A stretch of DNA of 64,000 nt. Source: Plasmodium malariae (lineage: Eukaryota > Apicomplexa > Aconoidasida > Haemosporida > Plasmodiidae). Below the pieces are notes generated by a model, which saw only the letters and a list, made by a program, of their open reading frames with translations, searched no databases and was not told the DNA's origin. Below are positions 59,681 to 64,000 of this stretch, in pieces; position 1 is the first letter of the stretch; every line of letters begins with the position of its first letter. The translations under genes and the position numbers were made by a program. The stretch lies in contig NC_041786.1 of the NCBI RefSeq assembly GCF_900090045.1, forward strand, positions 449,501 through 513,500, given 5' to 3'.

Positions 59681-60139
59681 ACTTTTTTTTGTGTCACTAC
59701 ATGATATGTTGAGTCGTGTGTTAAATGTGTCAGATACTTTTTTTTTTTTTTTTTTTTCGTCTTTTCGAAAAGCTGCAAACGACAAATGGGCGCCATTATA
59801 TATCCAAAATGTGCGAAAGTTATTTTCCAAACCGCGTGCAAGTTCTCGTTAGGCAAAGTTCAGGCTTAAAAAGTGGTAACCCCCCTTAGGGATGAACATA
59901 AACGACCATTAACAAATGTTGGAAAGTACAAATGAATATAAATAAATGTGCTTACCTTTGCATGCATGTGCATATACGTGTGTATATAAGTATGCATATA
60001 CGTATGCATATACCTTTATATATATTTTTGCACAATACCCACGTTCATATTTGTGCCCATTTTTCTTTTTTGTCATAATATAACTTCAACTTTTACGTAA
60101 ATAAATTTTAAAATTTCCTTTTTTTTTTACTATCTTGAT
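59681..60139. other. Intergenic region between convergent genes, with a less AT-rich patch
   Basis: A T17-like pyrimidine tract at 59740-59757 ends in cgaaaag at about 59772, followed by about 100 bp of balanced base composition in which all three + frames are open. This could be a last exon of the RINT1-like gene. The rest (59880-60139) is AT-rich with (TA)n/CATATA elements. Confidence 0.5.
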
Positions 60140-61995
60140 TCATTTAGCACCTTGCAATTTCAAAGTGTTACTCTCTAAATTGTTCTTACTTTGCTCAACG
60201 AGATTTTTCATGAAATACTCGCCTGCTTTGTAGGAAGACCTGACTAGCGGTCCGCTAGCAATATATTTGAAGCCCATTTTTAGCCCCTCTTCTTTGTAAT
60301 AATCAAATGATTGAGGAGAAATATATTCTACAACATTTAAATGATTTTTGGTTGGTCTTAAGTATTGACCGAATGTTATAACATCAATGTCGTTATCTCT
60401 TACATGATGCATAGCTTCGAGTACTTCTTCTTTTGTTTCTCCTAAGCCTAACATTATGCTTGTTTTTGTATACAATTTAGGGTTTATTTCTTTAGCTTTT
60501 TTCAAAACGAATAAGGATTGTTCATAATTTGCTCTCCTGTCTCGCACATATTTCTGCAATCGCTTAACCGTTTCAATGTTATGTGCATATACATCCATTC
60601 CACTTAAAGCTAGTCTCTTAACTGAATCAATGTTTCCTTGAAAGTCAGATACTAAGCATTCAATCAAAATATCTGGTCTTGAAAATTTAATTAATTCAAC
60701 AGTTTTTGCAAAATGGTTTGCCCCTCCATCTGCTAAATCATCTCTGTCAACTGAGGTTAAAACAATATAGTTCATATTCCATTCGCATACAGCCTTAGCT
60801 GTGTTAAAAGGTTCATTAACATCTGGGGGTAAAGGTTTTGATGATGTCTTCACTGAACAAAATTTACATCCTCTTGTACATGTATCACCTAACAGCATAA
60901 TGGTAGCTGTTCCTATATTCCAACATTCACCTATGTTGGGACATTGAGCTTCTTCACAAACCGTATGCAATTTTAATTTCTTTAAATCATTTTTTAATTT
61001 GTTATATTTTGTACCTGTTGGTGCAGGAACGTGAAACCAGTCGGGTTTTTTTTCTGGCATCTTGTTTCCCACCTTAGGTCTTTGTAATTCCATAGCTGGC
61101 CTTCTGCCATCGCTGCGGCTACTGTTATCACTACTGCTATTGTTACTGCCACTGCTATCACTACTGCTATTGTTACTGCTACTGTTATCACTACTGCTAT
61201 TGTTACTGCTCTATCACTGCTATTGTTACTGCTACTGTTATCACTACTGCTATTGTTACTGCCACTGCTATCACTACTGCTATTGTTACTGCTACTGTTA
61301 TCACTACTGCTATTGTTACTGCCACTGCTATCACTACTGCTATTGTTACTGCTACTGTTATCACTACCGCTATTGCTACCGCTAGCAGTGCTATAGTCTT
61401 TATTACAAAATTTGATGCTCTCTGGATTGTCTTCCCAACTCCTGTTATCGTTTACACCATCTCTATTATCGACCACATTATCTTCCCCATTATCACTATC
61501 TCCTGACCACTCGTCCTCGGGGATTCCAGATGCTACATAACATTTACTAACAGTATTCCTCCGCATGTACTTCTTATCATTATCCATTCGTTTACTTAGA
61601 TCTAAATTTCGACCCAATTTCAACCTCCACACGTGACATTTTTTACATTCTATCTTGTTATTTTTATATTTAAGATATTTTTTTTTTTTTAAAAAGTCCT
61701 TTATATATAGTATTTTATATCTAGTGTAATAAGAACGACGTTCAGATTTTGCATAAACTATTATGTTACCACTTTTTAATATTGCAGAAATGGAAAAAAG
61801 TACATGTGTGAAAAATAATAAAACGCAAAAATACATACTTATGAAATATAACGGGATATATATTTTACCAAAAGAACATATACTGGAGGGATGAAAAACA
61901 TACAAAGCGGGACAGATATTGTAATTAACCTTAACAACTATTTTAAAAAGAAACAATATATTTTGGAACATTAAATTTTTTACCGATCTACTCAT
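60140..61995 (-). CDS. LipA: Lipoyl synthase, apicoplast; frame broken in an N-terminal repeat
   Basis: Lipoyl synthase is a radical-SAM enzyme that inserts two sulfurs into octanoyl groups; in Plasmodium it serves the apicoplast pyruvate dehydrogenase. The catalytic part (61093-60140) is intact: [12 protein letters not shown] for the auxiliary iron-sulfur cluster, CTRGCKFC for the radical-SAM cluster, [11 protein letters not shown], and the C-terminal SGPLVRSSY with the conserved Ser ligand. The N-terminal part lies in another frame (61995 to about 61210). It contains a hydrophobic leader, with a likely start at 61836 giving [20 protein letters not shown], then a basic transit-like stretch. 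The two frames meet in a Ser/Asn/Asp repeat at 61110-61380. The unit near 61207-61215 is about 7 bp shorter than the others, and restoring 7 bp joins the frames. It is likely one gene with a consensus error or a real slippage allele. Confidence 0.85.
61110..61385. repeat. 30-bp coding repeat (Ser/Asn/Asp) in lipoyl synthase
   Basis: On the + strand, units built from actactgctattgtt and actgctactgttatc repeat about nine times. On the coding strand they give [14 protein letters not shown] decapeptides. One unit at about 61200-61220 is 7 bp short and breaks the frame. Confidence 0.9.
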
Positions 61996-62532
61996 CGGTT
62001 AAGCGTTCATATTTGCACTTTTTAGGCAGTTCTCCAGGATACGTATTTTAATTTTTGAATATCTGAATATTTGTACATTGTCACATCTAAATATCTGCTT
62101 ATTTGCTTATTTGCATATTTGTATATTTGCATATTTGCATATTTGCATACATGTATAAGTGTATGTATTCACTTAAGTATGTATGCTGTACGTGTGTATG
62201 CATGAATACAAGCACATATACATGCATATAGGCATGGGTACATTGGCAAAAACAAAGGAATACATGTATTATACCCCAGTGAAACTCACATATATATATA
62301 TAATACATACATGCTGATACATGCAGAACAAATATTTGTGGAGAGGTCACCATATTTATTTTTTTGCCATTTTTTTCTAATTGGCTTTTTATATTTCGTG
62401 CATTTTTTCTTAACTTTCCCACAGTTTTTCTTATCATTTACGAGGCCTTGCTTTTTTCTGGTAAACATAAAGGAGTACAAAATTTATGCGTGACTTAAAA
62501 CATATGTTAGGCCAAAAAAAAAGAAAAAAAAA
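61996..62532. other. Divergent intergenic region between LipA and the USB1-like gene
   Basis: This 540-bp interval separates two divergently transcribed genes and presumably holds a shared promoter region. It contains a gcatatttgcatatttgcat repeat at 62090-62150 and no supported gene; frames on the minus strand here are Tyr/His/Cys-rich repeat artefacts. Confidence 0.6.
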
Positions 62533-63781
62533 ATGCTGAATAAGGGCAACTTCAGTTCTTATATATACATCCCAGGTAGGTTAAATGAAATTAGGGAAAT
62601 GAGTTTGTAAGAACTGGTTTTTACGCGGGCTTATATATACATGCATACATATATATATATATTTTTATACACGCTTCTCCCACCTGCAGTGAAATGTAAC
62701 AAAAGTGTCAAAAAAAAATGCGAGCTCTGTTATGAGGTTTTGTGCAAACTAGTAGAAAAGCAATTTAGCTTATGTAATGATAAGAGGAAGAATGCAAATT
62801 TTTATAACGGTAAAAATAATAGCTTAAATAAAGAAGAAATATCAAAGCATGTTTTTTACCAGCTAGATAATTTAAATCTAGGAAAAAACAAACAGAATGG
62901 ACTGGAGGAAACAGATTTTAACGAACCTTTACATATAACTATAGCAGGTTCTGTGCATATAAAAAAACATATGATTGTGCCGTTTATAGAGAAAATAAAG
63001 GAAGAGTTGCAAAATCAGAGCTGGTAATAATTGGAATATAAGCAATCGAACAAGCGTCAATTTAATATTTCTGTTATTGTATTATTGTGTGAGTGTATGG
63101 GTGTATGCCTGTGTACATATATGTGCAATTGTGCACGACTGTGCTTTTTTTTTCCCCATTTGTCAGCACCGTTATTGGGAACGTTTGAATGATTATTCAT
63201 GTGTATGCATTACATATATACATGTATTTACATGCTTATGTTTGTATACCCACATCTATGCATTAATATGCCCTCTACATTTTACCTAAAGTTTTCACCT
63301 ATTTTTTAAGGATAGCGTTGACTTATATAAAAGCCAAAAACACACGAAATATTTTTGCTGCTATTCTGTGAAGTGGGATCAACAAGAACTGCACTTAAAC
63401 TCTTTAATAAATAAAATAAATGGAGTATTAGAGAAATTCGGATTATCTAACAATTATGCAAAAAGGATGTGTCATATATCATTAGCATATACTGATGTTA
63501 ACTTGGAATTTATCTTAGAAAAAAACAAATTAAATACAAAAGGAAGCTTCTGGCCAGATATAAGCGAAATAATAGAAGAATATAACTCCGAGAAGCATAC
63601 CAAGTCTGAGGTGCGTACCTCTACTGATGTGCATTCAGCAAGTAATAACGATGTTTTTTACATTTACGTTAGTCGTATTTGTGTTCGGGTTGGCAACAAA
63701 TTATATGAAATTCCGTTTAAGAGTTTTCATGATGATTTAAACTTTCTCCCGTCTGACAGCTCCTACGCTAGTAGCACATAG
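62533..63781 (+). CDS. USB1: U6 snRNA phosphodiesterase USB1-like (2H family), three exons
   Basis: Exons 62533-62575, 62690-63023 and 63316-63781 join in phase to about 280 aa. USB1 trims the 3' oligo-U tail of U6 snRNA and leaves a protected end, a step in spliceosome maturation in the nucleus. The two signature 2H motifs are present: LHITIAGS (His-x-Thr) in exon 2 and MCHISLAYTD (His-x-Ser) in exon 3. Between them lie a helix (VPFIEKIKEEL) and a beta-rich block containing YFCCYSVKWDQQELHLNSLINKI. USB1 proteins are about 265 aa, so the length fits. The acceptor of exon 3 is taken as tag at 63313-63315 because using aag at 63308-63310 runs into a stop. The final 30 residues (KSFHDDLNFLPSDSS) are species-specific. 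Confidence 0.82.
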
Positions 63782-64000
63782 GGGCAATGCATTAATATAT
63801 ATATATATATATATAATTAGAACAAGGGAATTTATAACCTTCCTATTACTATTCCATATTTAAATACAGCAAAAACTGTAATGTTTTTTTTTTATATACT
63901 ACGACCTGTATTATGGTTAAACTTTGTTATGTACAATCATACATATCGAAAATGTACGTCTTCCATTGAAGCAAAATAGATAACCCATGTAAGGACTTTT
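63782..64000. other. 3' flank of the USB1-like gene
   Basis: It consists of a (TA)n tract at 63797-63817, a T-run at 63883-63893 and unstructured AT-rich sequence. No further gene is seen before the window ends. Confidence 0.6.

Noticed and set aside
61062..61385. Plus-strand Leu/Cys/Tyr-rich frame opposite lipoyl synthase
   Set aside because: It is the antisense of the Ser/Asn/Asp repeat; the catalytic domain of LipA fixes the coding strand.

Overview
The window is nuclear DNA of a malaria parasite (Plasmodium). It is very AT-rich, with poly-A/T runs and (TA)n tracts between genes. Genes are spliced with GT..AG introns whose acceptors follow long T tracts, and the proteins are rich in Asn/Lys and low-complexity inserts. 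Several genes are recognisable Plasmodium orthologues: mitochondrial NADP-isocitrate dehydrogenase, an apicoplast-type E2, rhomboid ROM6, thioredoxin 2 of PTEX, aspartate carbamoyltransferase and lipoyl synthase. From memory, their order matches a block of P. falciparum chromosome 13. The base composition and many short tandem repeats would fit P. malariae or a relative, but I cannot fix the species. No mobile element, CRISPR array, rRNA or tRNA was seen.

Layout. 2.5-8.0 kb, + strand: a dynamitin-like dynactin subunit and a seven-exon SPC25 kinetochore protein. 9.2-12.6 kb, - strand: a large F-box/propeller-like protein. 13.6-13.8 kb: an orphan exon candidate. 15.9-17.3 kb, + strand: IDH. 18.5-23.7 kb, - strand: a two-exon C2HC-motif protein and a UBE2W-like E2 with a leader. 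26.3-31.8 kb, + strand: a large Lys/Glu-rich, possibly Claspin/Mrc1-like gene, broken by a poly-A frameshift and by a short unit in a 36-bp coding repeat. 33.1-40.6 kb, + strand: a small three-exon protein, ROM6 and TRX2. 40.6-44.1 kb, - strand: an 11-exon RING-finger gene that only appears when small exons are joined in phase, and a possible 52-aa gene. 45.3-50.0 kb, - strand: a 1572-aa Asn-rich protein of unknown function. 53.0-54.6 kb, - strand: ATCase. 56.3-59.7 kb, + strand: a RINT1/TIP20-like tethering protein. 60.1-62.0 kb, - strand: lipoyl synthase with a frameshifted Ser/Asn repeat before its catalytic domain. 62.5-63.8 kb, + strand: a USB1-like U6 snRNA phosphodiesterase.

The genes are independent eukaryotic units, not an operon. 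Themes present are chromosome segregation (SPC25, dynactin), mitochondrial and apicoplast metabolism (IDH, LipA, ROM6, E2), pyrimidine synthesis (ATCase), protein export (TRX2), vesicle tethering (RINT1-like) and RNA processing (USB1). I found no convincing new biological system. The most useful observations are the hand-assembled RING gene and two otherwise intact genes whose reading frames break exactly inside coding tandem repeats, one of which carries a splice-junction-like sequence in every repeat unit. All exon boundaries were inferred by eye from GT/AG signals, phase and protein similarity.
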